In this document: piece by piece, positions 55,320-64,000 of the stretch
Position numbering within the stretch: position 1 is the stretch's first letter
Layout of the letters: every line of letters begins with the position of its first letter
Source: Alicycliphilus denitrificans K601
GTDB taxonomy: Bacteria; Pseudomonadota; Gammaproteobacteria; Burkholderiales; Burkholderiaceae_C
Direction: 5' to 3'
NCBI RefSeq assembly: GCF_000204645.1
Contig: NC_015422.1
Location: forward strand, 1,426,001 to 1,490,000
Length of the DNA: 64,000 nucleotides
Translations under genes and position numbers: made by a program
The notes under the pieces: generated by a model
Told to the model about the DNA's origin: nothing
The model's input: only the letters and a program-made list of their open reading frames with translations
Database searches by the model: none

Positions 55320-55988
55320 ATGAATTCGGTGGAAGCCAAACGGGTTCTCGAAACTGCGCTGATCTGCGCGCCGCAGCCCGTATCGGTACGCGAACTGCGT
55401 ACCCTGTTCGATGATGCGCTGGGCTCGGATACGGTGAAGGCGCTGCTGCTGGAGTTGCAGCAGGATTGGGCGCTGCGCGGCGTGGAACTGGTGCAGGTGG
55501 CGACGGGGTGGCGATTTCAGAGCCGTCCCGAGATGCGTGAGTACCTCGACCGCCTGCACCCTGAGAAGCCGCCCAGGTACACGCGCGCCACACTAGAGAC
55601 CCTGGCCATCATCGCCTACCGTCAGCCGGTGACGCGTGGCGACATCGAGGATATCCGGGGCGTAACGGTCAACAGCCTGATCATCAAGCAGCTGGAGGAC
55701 CGGGGTTGGATCGAGGTGGTCGGGCACCGCGATACGGTAGGGCGGCCGGCCCTGCTGGCCACCACGCGGCAGTTCCTGGACGACCTGGGGCTGCAGTCGC
55801 TGGATCAATTGCCAATGCTGGAGGATCCCGGCGTGCAGGCGAATGTGCTGGATGCGTTGGGGGCTGCGGCGGATACGCAGCAGCCGGGCGAGGAGATGGC
55901 CGTGCAGAGCGGCGAAGAGATTGCAGGCGCACCCGCCCTGGTGGCGGGTGTGACGGATGAGGACGGCGACGGCGTCGCAGGAAGTTGA
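55320..55988 (+). CDS. scpB: SMC-Scp complex subunit ScpB
   Basis: 222 residues from ATG 55320 ([22 protein letters not shown]). Two winged-helix domains typical of ScpB; the signature block is [27 protein letters not shown] followed by [25 protein letters not shown]. It is the kleisin-associated part of the chromosome condensin. scpA is not adjacent: the gene upstream is rluD, 168 bp away, with no other feature seen between them. The C-terminal tail is acidic and unique. Confidence 0.92.
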   Translation: MNSVEAKRVLETALICAPQPVSVRELRTLFDDALGSDTVKALLLELQQDWALRGVELVQVATGWRFQSRPEMREYLDRLHPEKPPRYTRATLETLAIIAYRQPVTRGDIEDIRGVTVNSLIIKQLEDRGWIEVVGHRDTVGRPALLATTRQFLDDLGLQSLDQLPMLEDPGVQANVLDALGAAADTQQPGEEMAVQSGEEIAGAPALVAGVTDEDGDGVAGS

Positions 55989-55989
55989 C

Positions 55990-57345
55990 ATGAACGATTC
56001 GAACAAGGCCCTCGAGGCTGCCCAGGCGCCTGCTGAGGCGCAGGTGCCCGCCTCCGCCGAGGCGCCCAAGGCGCGCAGGCCGCGCACGCGTAAGCCTGCC
56101 GGGAAAGCGGCCTCCGCAGACCACGGGGCGGACGCGCCGCGGCAGCAGGAACCGCAGGCGCAGGCCGACGCGCCGTCCGCTTCTGCGGAGGCAGCGGACA
56201 GGCCGCAGCGGCCGGAGCACCGCGATGCCGCGCGAAAGCACGGCAGGCGTGACGGCAAGCCGGCGCCGCGCGGCGACGGCTACCGCTTCGCCGACGTGGT
56301 GTCGGGACAGCTCGACCAGGACGAGGGCGACACCGAGGTGGTGCCGCACAAGCGGGTGCTGCTGCCCCAGCCGGAAAGCCCCAAGCTGCACAAGGTGCTG
56401 GCCCAGGCGGGCATGGGGTCGCGGCTCGAAATGGAACAGCTCATTCTCGAAGGGCGCATCTCCGTCAACAACGAGCCGGCTCACATCGGGCAGCGCGTGC
56501 AGTTCGGCGACCAGATCAAGGTCAACGGCAAGCCGATCCGGTTCCGGGTCGCGCCCCCGCCCACGCGGGTGATCGCCTATCACAAGCCGGTCGGCGAGGT
56601 CGTGACGCACGACGATCCGCAGAACCGCCCCACGGTGTTCCGCAAGCTGCCGCGGCTGCAGCAGGGCAAATGGCAATCGGTCGGGCGCCTGGACCTCAAT
56701 ACCGAGGGCCTGCTGCTGTTCACCAGCTCCGGCGAACTGGCCAACAAGCTCATGCACCCCCGCTTTGGCCTGGAGCGCGAGTACGCCGTGCGCGTCCTGG
56801 GCGCCCTGAGCGACGAGGAGCGGCAGCGCCTGCTCGATGGTGTGTCGCTGGAGGACGGCATGGCAGCCTTCGGCTCCATCGAGGACGGTGGCGGCGAAGG
56901 CGCCAATTGCTGGTACCGGGTCACGATCTCCGAGGGACGCAACCGCGAGGTGCGGCGCATGTTCGAAGCCGTGGGGCATGCGGTGAGCCGGCTGATCCGC
57001 ATTCGCTATGGCGCCATGATGCTGCCGCGCGGACTCAAGCGCGGAGCCTGGCTGGAGCTAGACGAGCATGACATTCGTGCCCTGATGCAGGCCGCGGGAG
57101 TCCCGGCCGATGCGGGCGGTGGTGCGCGCGCAGGCAGGAACGGCCGCCGCGGCGAGCGCAAGCCCATGGGCGCGAAGATGCAGGGGGAGGGGCGGGGCAA
57201 GGCCGCGGGGCGCGCAGGGCGCTCGTCCGGCAGCTCACAGCCCGATCCGATGAAGACCTCGGTGGGGTACATCGGCGCCGACAGCTTCTCGCGCCATCGC
57301 CAGCAGCAGCAACGCGGCGGGGGCTCGCGCCGCGGCGGGCGCTAG
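55990..57345 (+). CDS. rluB: 23S rRNA pseudouridine synthase RluB, extended form
   Basis: 451 residues, versus about 290 in E. coli. An Ala/Arg/Glu-rich N-terminal leader of about 135 residues precedes the S4 domain (LHKVLAQAGMGSRLEMEQLI). The catalytic domain has GRLDLNTEGLLLFT (catalytic Asp) and EGRNREVRRMFEAVG. A basic Gly/Arg tail of about 75 residues ends RHRQQQQRGGGSRRGGR. It modifies U2605 of 23S rRNA. It starts 1 bp after the scpB stop, with AGGA seven bases upstream inside scpB. Confidence 0.92.
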   Translation: MNDSNKALEAAQAPAEAQVPASAEAPKARRPRTRKPAGKAASADHGADAPRQQEPQAQADAPSASAEAADRPQRPEHRDAARKHGRRDGKPAPRGDGYRFADVVSGQLDQDEGDTEVVPHKRVLLPQPESPKLHKVLAQAGMGSRLEMEQLILEGRISVNNEPAHIGQRVQFGDQIKVNGKPIRFRVAPPPTRVIAYHKPVGEVVTHDDPQNRPTVFRKLPRLQQGKWQSVGRLDLNTEGLLLFTSSGELANKLMHPRFGLEREYAVRVLGALSDEERQRLLDGVSLEDGMAAFGSIEDGGGEGANCWYRVTISEGRNREVRRMFEAVGHAVSRLIRIRYGAMMLPRGLKRGAWLELDEHDIRALMQAAGVPADAGGGARAGRNGRRGERKPMGAKMQGEGRGKAAGRAGRSSGSSQPDPMKTSVGYIGADSFSRHRQQQQRGGGSRRGGR

Positions 57346-57423
57346 GGGTTTGACGGCACGCTAAAATTAACGGTTTTGCCCGCGAGGCAAAAAATACCGC
57401 AACACTCTCTCTAGGAAAACCAA

Positions 57424-57849
57424 ATGGCTATCGAACGCACCCTTTCCATCATCAAGCCCGACGCAGTCGCCAAGAACGTGATCGGCCAGATCTACGCCCG
57501 TTTCGAGGCTGCCGGCCTGAAGATCGCCGCTGCCCGCATGATCCACCTCTCGCGCGCCGAGGCCGAGCAGTTCTATGCCGTGCACAAGGAGCGCCCTTTC
57601 TTCAAGGATCTGGTGGACTTCATGATCTCCGGCCCCGTGATGGTGCAGGTGCTGGAGGGCGAGAACGCCATCCTGAAGAACCGCGAGCTCATGGGCGCGA
57701 CGGACCCCAAGAAGGCCGAGGCCGGCACAATCCGCGCCGATTTCGCCGACAGCATCGACGCCAACGCAGTGCATGGCTCCGACGCCGCGGAGACCGCCCA
57801 GGTCGAAGTGGCCTTCTTCTTCCCTGGCCTGAACGTCTACGCGCGCTGA
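57424..57849 (+). CDS. ndk: nucleoside diphosphate kinase
   Basis: 141 residues, the full family length. [18 protein letters not shown] start, [16 protein letters not shown], and the active-site histidine H117 in NAVHGSDA. It balances NTP and dNTP pools by phosphate transfer. AGGAAAACC precedes the ATG. The 78-bp gap to rluB holds a hairpin TTTTGCC / GGCAAAA near 57374-57392. Confidence 0.97.
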   Translation: MAIERTLSIIKPDAVAKNVIGQIYARFEAAGLKIAAARMIHLSRAEAEQFYAVHKERPFFKDLVDFMISGPVMVQVLEGENAILKNRELMGATDPKKAEAGTIRADFADSIDANAVHGSDAAETAQVEVAFFFPGLNVYAR

Positions 57850-57936
57850 TGCAGTGGTTCCGTGCGCAGGGTGAGGCCATGGCCGGCCTTGCCGCGCGCG
57901 GGGCGCACCATGTGGGCGTGGACATGCGATGACGTT

Positions 57937-59061
57937 ATGACCACGAACCTTCTGGACCTGGACCTGGACGCCATGGCCGCTTTCTGCGAGCGGCTGGGAG
58001 AGAAGCGTTTCCGGGCCACGCAACTGTTCCGCTGGATCCACCAGCGTGGCGCGAGCGACTTCGACCAGATGAGCGATCTGGCCAAGTCCCTGCGCGAGAA
58101 GCTCAAGGGCTGCGCCCATGTGTCGGGCCTGCAGGCCATCAGCGAGCATGCCTCGGCGGATGGCACGGTGAAGTGGCTGTTCGACGTGGGCGGCGGCAAT
58201 GCCGTGGAGACGGTCTTCATCCCCGAGGACGACCGCGGCACCCTGTGCATCTCCTCGCAGGCGGGTTGTGCCGTCGGCTGCCGCTTCTGCTCCACGGGGC
58301 ACCAGGGGTTCAGCCGCAACCTGACCACGGGCGAGATCGTTGCCCAGCTCTGGCATGCCGAGCACGTCCTGCGTCAGCGCCGCGGCGATGGCGAGCGCGT
58401 GATTTCCAACGTCGTGATGATGGGCATGGGTGAGCCGCTGCAGAACTACTCGGCCCTGGTGCCGGCGCTGCGCATCATGCTCGACGACCATGGCTACGGC
58501 CTGTCGCGCCGCAGGGTGACCGTGTCCACTTCGGGCGTGGTGCCCATGATGGACCGCCTGGGCCGGGACTGCCCTGTGGCGCTGGCCGTGTCCCTGCATG
58601 CGCCCAATGACGAGCTGCGCGACAACCTGGTGCCGCTCAATCGCAAGTACCCGTTGCAAGAGCTGCTGGCGGCCTGCCGGCGCTATCTGGAGCACGCGCC
58701 GCGTGACTTCATCACCTTCGAGTACTGCATGCTCGACGGCGTGAACGACCAGCCCGAGCATGCGCGCGAGCTGATAGCGCTCGTGAGCCGCAAGGCGGCG
58801 GACGGCGGCGTGTCCTGCAAGTTCAACCTGATTCCGTTCAACCCGTTTCCCGCATCGGGCCTGCGCCGCTCTCCTGCGGTGGCGGTGTCGGCGTTTGCCA
58901 AGCTGCTCTCCGATGCCGGCATCGTCACCACGGTGCGCAAGACGCGTGGCGACGATATCGATGCGGCCTGCGGCCAACTGGCCGGTGACGTCAAGGACCG
59001 GACGCGGGTCGGCGAGCGCATGGCCAGGCTGCGGACCATCGAGATCAAGCCGATTACCTGA
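57937..59061 (+). CDS. rlmN: dual-specificity RNA methyltransferase RlmN
   Basis: 374 residues from ATG 57937 ([21 protein letters not shown]). Radical-SAM motif [11 protein letters not shown] with the three cluster cysteines, [19 protein letters not shown] and the late cysteine region [21 protein letters not shown]. It methylates C2 of A2503 in 23S rRNA and A37 of some tRNAs. It begins the conserved rlmN-pilW-rodZ-ispG run. Confidence 0.95.
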   Translation: MTTNLLDLDLDAMAAFCERLGEKRFRATQLFRWIHQRGASDFDQMSDLAKSLREKLKGCAHVSGLQAISEHASADGTVKWLFDVGGGNAVETVFIPEDDRGTLCISSQAGCAVGCRFCSTGHQGFSRNLTTGEIVAQLWHAEHVLRQRRGDGERVISNVVMMGMGEPLQNYSALVPALRIMLDDHGYGLSRRRVTVSTSGVVPMMDRLGRDCPVALAVSLHAPNDELRDNLVPLNRKYPLQELLAACRRYLEHAPRDFITFEYCMLDGVNDQPEHARELIALVSRKAADGGVSCKFNLIPFNPFPASGLRRSPAVAVSAFAKLLSDAGIVTTVRKTRGDDIDAACGQLAGDVKDRTRVGERMARLRTIEIKPIT

Positions 59062-59082
59062 GTCAACGAAGAGAGGCAATTC

Positions 59083-59910
59083 ATGACGGTGTGGCGCACG
59101 GATCGAGGTCGGGCAGGGCGTTGGCTGTTGGCCGCCTGTGTTGCGGCGGCCGTACTGGCCGCTCTGGCGGGTTGCGCCCATCGGGCGGCGGACCCCGGGG
59201 CCAGTGAGCCGGTGGCGGGCTCCGGCGGCGAGACGGACGTGCGGCGGCGCGCACGCATCCGGCTGGAGCTGGCAGCCAACTACATGCAGATGGGGCAGAC
59301 GGCGGTCGCGCTGGACGAGGTGCGCCAGGCGCTTGCCACGGACCCCGGCTACGCCGATGCCTACCACTTGCGCGGGCTGGTGTACATGAGCATGGGGGAC
59401 CTGGCGCTTGCCGAGGACAGCCTCAAGCGCGCCCAGGCCATGAAGCCGGCCGACCCGGACATCATGCACAACTACGGCTGGCTGCAGTGCCAGCGTCAGC
59501 AGTACGAGCAGGCCAACCAGCTGTTCGAGCGCGCCCTGGCCACGCCCACTTATGCCGCGCGCAGCAAGACCCTGATGTCCCAGGGCTTGTGCTACCAGCG
59601 CGCCGGCCGCGCGGCCGACGCCGAGCAGACCCTGCTGCGCGCGTACGAGATCGATGCCGGCAACCCGGTCGTGGGCTACCACTTGGCCTCCATCATGCTG
59701 GCGCGCGCAGAGGCCAAGCGGGCGCAGTTCTACATCCGCCGCGTCAACAATGGCGAGTTCGCCAATGCGCAGTCTCTTTGGCTGGGCATCAAGGTGGAGC
59801 GCGCGCTTGGCGACTCGGTGGCCATGCGGCAATTGGGCGATCAGCTGCACAAGCGCTTCCCCGATGCCAAGGAAACATCGGCATTCGACAGAGGGGCATT
59901 CCATGAGTGA
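59083..59910 (+). CDS. pilW: type IV pilus biogenesis/stability lipoprotein PilW (PilF)
   Basis: 275 residues; GAGAGG ribosome site. Lipobox LAALAGCA, then at least four TPR units (for example QTAVALDEVRQALATDPGYADAYHLRGLVY in two adjoining parts and EQANQLFERALATPTYAARS). PilW/PilF lipoproteins guide assembly of the PilQ secretin in the outer membrane. It overlaps the rodZ start by 8 bp. Confidence 0.92.
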   Translation: MTVWRTDRGRAGRWLLAACVAAAVLAALAGCAHRAADPGASEPVAGSGGETDVRRRARIRLELAANYMQMGQTAVALDEVRQALATDPGYADAYHLRGLVYMSMGDLALAEDSLKRAQAMKPADPDIMHNYGWLQCQRQQYEQANQLFERALATPTYAARSKTLMSQGLCYQRAGRAADAEQTLLRAYEIDAGNPVVGYHLASIMLARAEAKRAQFYIRRVNNGEFANAQSLWLGIKVERALGDSVAMRQLGDQLHKRFPDAKETSAFDRGAFHE

Positions 59911-60799
59911 GTCGATGGCGACACATGACGCAGACCATTCGGCGCCGGCCGCCGGCGAGTCGGCCGGCGTCCTGCTGCGGCGATTGCGCGAATCCGCAGG
60001 CGTGCACATCGGTGCGCTGGCTGCCGCCCTGAAGGTGCCCGTGGCCAAGCTCCAGGCGCTGGAGGCCGACGACCAGGACGCATTTCCCGATGTCGTTTTC
60101 ATGCGCGCGCTGGCATCGAGCGTGTGCCGGACCTTGAAGGTCGATGCCGCCCCCGTCCTGGCGCTGTTGCCCCAGGGCCGCCCCGCCCAGCTTCCGCCGG
60201 ACAAGGGCATCAATGCCTCGTTCAAGGACCCGATTCGCCGGGGCGGCAAGGGCGTTTCCCTGGAGCAGCCCAGGTCGCGCCTGGTGGGCATTGCCGCGCT
60301 GGTGCTGCTCGCCGCTGCCCTGGCCATGGCATTCCTGCCCCTCGGCACGAGCGACAAGAGCGGCGAGGCCGAGCCCGCCGCGCAGCCGCCGCAGCAGGTG
60401 GCGCCGACACAGGACGCCCGGGAGCCCGGGGACGCGGCAGCCGGGCAGCCCGGCCCGGCCGCGACGCAGGAGGTGCCGGCCGCGCAGGCGCCGGCGGTGC
60501 CCGGGCCCGCGCGCGCTGCGGCCTCCGCTGACGATGCGCCCGCCGCCCAGGCACCGGAGCCCGAGGGGGTGCTCGTCATCCGTGCGCGCGCCGAGTCCTG
60601 GGTGCAGGTGCGCAATGGCGCCGGCCGCGTGGTGCTGCAGAAGGCCATGGCCGCCGGCGAGAACTATTCCGCCGAGGGTCCATCGCCATGGAGCGTGGTG
60701 GTCGGCAAGGCCGATGCGACCGACGTCATCGTGCGCGGCCAGCCCATGGACCTGAAGGCCATCGCGCGCGAAAACGTGGCGCGTTTCGAGGTGAAGTGA
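59903..60799 (+). CDS. rodZ: RodZ-like helix-turn-helix membrane protein
   Basis: 298 residues. An N-terminal Cro/CI-like helix-turn-helix (LRRLRESAGVHIGALAAALKV, then LQALEADDQDAFP) is followed by one transmembrane helix near residues 130-150 (LVGIAALVLLAAALAMAFLPL). After an Ala/Pro linker comes a periplasmic DUF4115 domain (GVLVIRARAESWVQVRN). RodZ links MreB to the cell-wall machinery. Order rlmN-pilW-rodZ-ispG-hisS matches E. coli. Confidence 0.85.
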   Translation: MSESMATHDADHSAPAAGESAGVLLRRLRESAGVHIGALAAALKVPVAKLQALEADDQDAFPDVVFMRALASSVCRTLKVDAAPVLALLPQGRPAQLPPDKGINASFKDPIRRGGKGVSLEQPRSRLVGIAALVLLAAALAMAFLPLGTSDKSGEAEPAAQPPQQVAPTQDAREPGDAAAGQPGPAATQEVPAAQAPAVPGPARAAASADDAPAAQAPEPEGVLVIRARAESWVQVRNGAGRVVLQKAMAAGENYSAEGPSPWSVVVGKADATDVIVRGQPMDLKAIARENVARFEVK

Positions 60800-62074
60800 A
60801 TGAACATGCCTGACACAGCAGCACCCATTGCCATGGTGGCGCCCCTGGCGCGCCGCTCGCGCCAGGCGCGCATCGTCTGGGGCAGCCGCGTCGTCACGGT
60901 GGGCGGCGACGCGCCGGTGCGCGTGCAGTCCATGACCAATACCGACACGGTGGATGCGATCGGCACGGCCATCCAGGTCAAGGAGTTGGCGCAGGCCGGC
61001 TCCGAGTTCGTGCGCATCACGGTGAACACGCCGGAGGCCGCCGCGGCCGTGCCCTACATCCGCGAGCAGCTCGACCGCATGGGCGAGAGCGTGCCCCTGG
61101 TAGGCGACTTCCACTACAACGGCCACCGCCTGCTGACCGAGTTCCCGGACTGCGCGCAGGCGCTGTCCAAGTACCGCATCAACCCCGGCAACGTGGGCAA
61201 GGGCGACAAGCGCGACAAGCAGTTCGGCCAGATGATCGAGGCGGCGATGCGGTGGGACAAGGCCGTGCGCATAGGTGTCAACTGGGGCAGCCTGGACCAG
61301 GAGCTGCTGGCCGATCTGATGGACGCCAACAGCCAGCGGGCCGAGCCCTGGGACGCGCGCCAGGTCATGTACGAGGCTCTGATCACCTCGGCCATCGAAT
61401 CGGCGCGCCGCGCCGAGGCCATGGGCCTCGCGGGCGAGCAGATCATCCTCTCGTGCAAGGTCAGCGGCGTGCAAGACCTGATCGCCGTGTACCGCGAACT
61501 GGCCCGGCGCTGCGACTACGCGCTGCACCTGGGCCTGACCGAGGCCGGCATGGGCACCAAGGGCATCGTGGCCTCGACCACGGCGCTGTCCATCCTGCTG
61601 CAGGAGGGCATAGGCGACACGATCCGCGTGTCTCTCACGCCCCAGCCTGGCGAGGCGCGCACCCAGGAGGTGGTCGTGGCCGCCGAGATCCTGCAGTCGC
61701 TGGGGCTGCGCGCCTTCGTGCCCAGCGTGACCGCCTGCCCCGGCTGCGGGCGCACCACCAGCACCACCTTCCAGGAACTGGCCAAGCAGATCGACGACTA
61801 CCTGCGCGCGCAAATGCCCGTGTGGCGCCTGCGCTACCCCGGCGTGGAGCGGCTCAAGGTGGCGGTCATGGGCTGCATCGTCAACGGCCCGGGCGAGAGC
61901 AAGCATGCCGACATCGGCATCAGCCTGCCGGGCACTGGCGAGGCGCCCGCGGCGCCCGTGTTCATCGACGGCGAGAAGGCGCTGACCCTGCGTGGGGACA
62001 ACATCGCCCGGGAGTTCCAGGACATCGTCAACGACTACATCGCCAAGCGCTTCGGGGCGGGCGCCGACGCGTAG
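60800..62074 (+). CDS. ispG: 4-hydroxy-3-methylbut-2-enyl diphosphate synthase IspG (GcpE)
   Basis: 424 residues. Start ATG 60800 directly follows the rodZ stop. TIM-barrel blocks [11 protein letters not shown] and [14 protein letters not shown]; the iron-sulfur domain has [16 protein letters not shown] and [16 protein letters not shown]. It makes HMBPP in the MEP isoprenoid pathway. Length matches the betaproteobacterial form, which is longer than E. coli IspG. Confidence 0.96.
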   Translation: MNMPDTAAPIAMVAPLARRSRQARIVWGSRVVTVGGDAPVRVQSMTNTDTVDAIGTAIQVKELAQAGSEFVRITVNTPEAAAAVPYIREQLDRMGESVPLVGDFHYNGHRLLTEFPDCAQALSKYRINPGNVGKGDKRDKQFGQMIEAAMRWDKAVRIGVNWGSLDQELLADLMDANSQRAEPWDARQVMYEALITSAIESARRAEAMGLAGEQIILSCKVSGVQDLIAVYRELARRCDYALHLGLTEAGMGTKGIVASTTALSILLQEGIGDTIRVSLTPQPGEARTQEVVVAAEILQSLGLRAFVPSVTACPGCGRTTSTTFQELAKQIDDYLRAQMPVWRLRYPGVERLKVAVMGCIVNGPGESKHADIGISLPGTGEAPAAPVFIDGEKALTLRGDNIAREFQDIVNDYIAKRFGAGADA

Positions 62075-62084
62075 TGGTGCAATA

Positions 62085-62143
62085 AAAACAATAGCTGCTA
62101 ACGCTTGCTGGATAAGCGCTGGGGGCTAATTTCATTCAAATAG
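62085..62143. repeat. dispersed short palindrome (REP-like), copy 11
   Basis: ACAATAGCTGCTAACGCTTG then GATAAGCGCTGGGGGCTAAT, with AT-rich flanks on both sides, in the 83-bp gap between ispG and hisS. It could weaken readthrough into hisS. Confidence 0.65.
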
Positions 62144-62157
62144 AAGATCTACACAAG

Positions 62158-63447
62158 ATGCAGAAGCTGGTTGCCATCAAGGGCATGAACGACATCCTGC
62201 CGCCCGAGTCAGCGCGCTGGGAATGGCTGGAGGACACGGTGCGCACGCTGATGGCGCGCTACGCCTACCGCAACATCCGTACCCCCATCGTCGAGCCCAC
62301 GCCGCTGTTCGTGCGCGGCCTGGGCGAGGTGACCGACATCGTCGAGAAGGAGATGTACTCCTTCGAGGACCGCCTCAACGGCGAGCAGCTCACGCTGCGC
62401 CCCGAGGCCACGGCCGGCGTGGTGCGCGCCGTGGTCGAGCATTCGATGCTGTACGACGGCGGCAAGCGCCTGTACTACATGGGCCCCATGTTCCGCCACG
62501 AGCGGCCCCAGCGCGGGCGCTACCGCCAGTTCCACCAGATCGGCGCCGAGGCCCTGGGCTTCCCGGGTGCCGAGGCCGATGCCGAGATCATCCTGCTCGC
62601 CCACGCGCTGTGGGCCGAGCTGGGCCTGAAGGACGTGCGCCTGGAGCTCAACAGCCTGGGCCAGCCGGACGAGCGCCGAGCCCACCGCGCGGCGCTGATC
62701 GCGCACCTGGAGCAGCACCAGGACGAGCTCGACGAGGACGCGCGCCGGCGCCTGCACAGCAACCCGCTGCGCATCCTGGACACCAAGAACCCCGCCATGC
62801 AGGCCGTCGTGGAGGCTGCGCCGCGGCTCATCGACTTCTTGGGCGAGGCGTCGCTGAAGCATTTCGAGACCGTCAAGGCCATCCTGGACGCCAATGGCGT
62901 GGCCTGGAGCCTCAACCCGCGCCTGGTGCGCGGCATGGACTACTACAACCTCACGGTGTTCGAGTTCGTCACCGACCAGCTCGGCTCGCAGGGCACGATC
63001 TGCGGCGGCGGCCGCTATGACTACCTGATTGAGCAGATCGGCGGCAAGCCGGCGCCCGCCGTGGGCTGGGCCCTGGGCGTGGAGCGCGTGCTGGAGCTCA
63101 TCAAGGAGCAGGAGGCGCAGGCGCCCCGGCCCGTGGCCGATGCCTATGCCATCGTGCCCGACGCGTCCGCGCTGCCCGTGGTCATGGCGGCCCTGCAGCG
63201 GCTGCGCGCGCTGGGCGTGTCGGTGCAGATGCACAGCCCCACGGCGGCGGGCGAGGGCATGGGCAGCATGAAGTCGCAGTTCAAGAAGGCCGACGCCAGC
63301 GGCAGCCGCTTCGCCCTGGTCTTCGGCGCCGACGAGATGGCGCGCGGCGCCGTCACCATCAAGCCCCTGCGCGACGGCGGCGAGCAGGTCGAGCGCCCGC
63401 TGGCCACCCTGGCGGACTGGGCCGCCAGCCTACAATCGCCGCGCTGA
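62158..63447 (+). CDS. hisS: histidyl-tRNA synthetase
   Basis: 429 residues. Class II motifs: motif 2 [20 protein letters not shown] and motif 3 [13 protein letters not shown]; histidine-specific [30 protein letters not shown] and [14 protein letters not shown]. The C-terminal anticodon domain follows. It charges tRNA-His. ATG 62158 ([23 protein letters not shown]) fits the family start. Confidence 0.97.
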   Translation: MQKLVAIKGMNDILPPESARWEWLEDTVRTLMARYAYRNIRTPIVEPTPLFVRGLGEVTDIVEKEMYSFEDRLNGEQLTLRPEATAGVVRAVVEHSMLYDGGKRLYYMGPMFRHERPQRGRYRQFHQIGAEALGFPGAEADAEIILLAHALWAELGLKDVRLELNSLGQPDERRAHRAALIAHLEQHQDELDEDARRRLHSNPLRILDTKNPAMQAVVEAAPRLIDFLGEASLKHFETVKAILDANGVAWSLNPRLVRGMDYYNLTVFEFVTDQLGSQGTICGGGRYDYLIEQIGGKPAPAVGWALGVERVLELIKEQEAQAPRPVADAYAIVPDASALPVVMAALQRLRALGVSVQMHSPTAAGEGMGSMKSQFKKADASGSRFALVFGADEMARGAVTIKPLRDGGEQVERPLATLADWAASLQSPR

Positions 63448-63462
63448 ACGGAAACCCCCAAC

Positions 63463-64000
63463 ATGGCCAACAACTTCGACCTTCAAGAACAAGAACAGCT
63501 CGACGAGCTCAAGCACTTCTGGAACACCTGGGGCACGCCCATCACCTGGGTGCTGATCATCGTTCTGGGCGGGTTCGCCGCGTGGAATGGCTACCAGCTG
63601 TGGCAGAGCCGCCAGGCCCAGCAGGCCACGGCCCTGGTGGAGGCCGTGGAACTGGCCGCGCAATCGGGCGACCTGGCGCGCGTGGAGCAGGCCTTTGGCG
63701 ACCTGAAGTCCGGCTACGGCGGCACCATACAGGCCGGCCAGGCGGGTCTGCTGGCGGCCAAGGCCCTGGCCGATGCCGGCAAATGGGATGCCGCCAAGGG
63801 CGTGCTGGCCTGGGTGGCGGAAAAGGCCTCCGACGAGGGCTACATGGCCCTGGCCAGGCTGCGCCTGGCAGGGGTGCTGATCGAGGAAAAGGCCTACGAC
63901 GAGGCGCTGGCCCAGCTATCGGCGCGCTTCCCGTCCGAGTTCGCCGGCACCGTCGCCGACCGCAAGGGCGACGTGCTCGCGCTGCAGGACAAGAAGCAGG
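63463..64000 (+). CDS. yfgM: YfgM-like tetratricopeptide membrane protein, partial at window end
   Basis: The first 179 residues are present; the gene runs off the window. A short cytoplasmic N-terminus (MANNFDLQEQEQLDELKHFW) is followed by one transmembrane helix (PITWVLIIVLGGFAAWNGY) and a periplasmic TPR region. YfgM is an ancillary partner of the SecYEG translocon and PpiD. Position after hisS matches E. coli hisS-yfgM-bamB. Confidence 0.92.
   Translation, partial: MANNFDLQEQEQLDELKHFWNTWGTPITWVLIIVLGGFAAWNGYQLWQSRQAQQATALVEAVELAAQSGDLARVEQAFGDLKSGYGGTIQAGQAGLLAAKALADAGKWDAAKGVLAWVAEKASDEGYMALARLRLAGVLIEEKAYDEALAQLSARFPSEFAGTVADRKGDVLALQDKKQ

Noticed and set aside
57350..57392. TTGACG plus TAAAAT before ndk as a promoter
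   Set aside because: The spacing is only 6 bp, so these cannot form a normal -35/-10 pair; the nearby hairpin has A, not T, after it on the plus strand.
57367..60648. Long antisense open frame across ndk, rlmN and pilW
   Set aside because: Low-complexity His/Arg/Ala translation opposite three well-supported conserved genes.

Overview
The window reads as chromosomal DNA of a GC-rich betaproteobacterium. Gene content, synteny and an intergenic repeat family point to the family Comamonadaceae (Acidovorax / Alicycliphilus / Diaphorobacter type). The denitrification genes fit such a facultative denitrifier. The genus is an inference; no database search was possible.

Layout. 1-4.9 kb: end of xdhC, membrane urate hydroxylase puuD, dcd, a zinc metallopeptidase and the DEAD-box helicase rhlE. 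4.9-15.8 kb: a nitrous oxide reduction cluster. On the minus strand it runs DUF2946-like ORF, nosZ, nosR, nosD, nosF, nosY, nosL and a second NosL-family gene. Divergently on the plus strand are a c-type cytochrome and nosX (ApbE family). The two arms share a 227-bp intergenic region with a perfect FNR-type site, and a strong terminator separates nosZ from nosR. 15.9-21.8 kb: apaH, an H-NS-family gene, acnA and a flavin monooxygenase. 21.8-29.1 kb: two MFS transporters, a LytS/LytTR-type two-component system with two small membrane proteins, uppP and an alpha/beta hydrolase. 29.2-38.7 kb: a 201-bp nested palindrome, then an MdtABC-like RND efflux operon with its outer-membrane factor. 38.7-41.3 kb: mutS, convergent with it.

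41.6-48.4 kb: a decayed aromatic ring-cleavage cluster (TetR regulator and FAH-family hydrolase intact; VOC dioxygenase and MhpA-like hydroxylase broken), a Bug-type solute receptor, and an FMN alpha-hydroxy-acid dehydrogenase divergent from a LysR regulator. 48.4-51.5 kb: a PhoD-like phosphatase and a GGDEF diguanylate cyclase. 51.7-64 kb: conserved housekeeping genes in one direction: surE-pcm-nlpD-rluD, scpB-rluB, ndk, rlmN-pilW-rodZ-ispG, hisS and a partial yfgM.

The most unusual signal is a family of short imperfect palindromes (arms resembling AGCTTCCAGCGCT and AAGCGCTAGAAGCC) scattered at about eleven places. Most copies are intergenic or terminator-like. Three are translated: one inside mutS, one forming the G-box region of the histidine kinase, and one forming the C-terminus of MdtC. 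A separate, larger nested palindrome lies upstream of mdtA. I saw no tRNA, rRNA, CRISPR array, insertion sequence or prophage gene.
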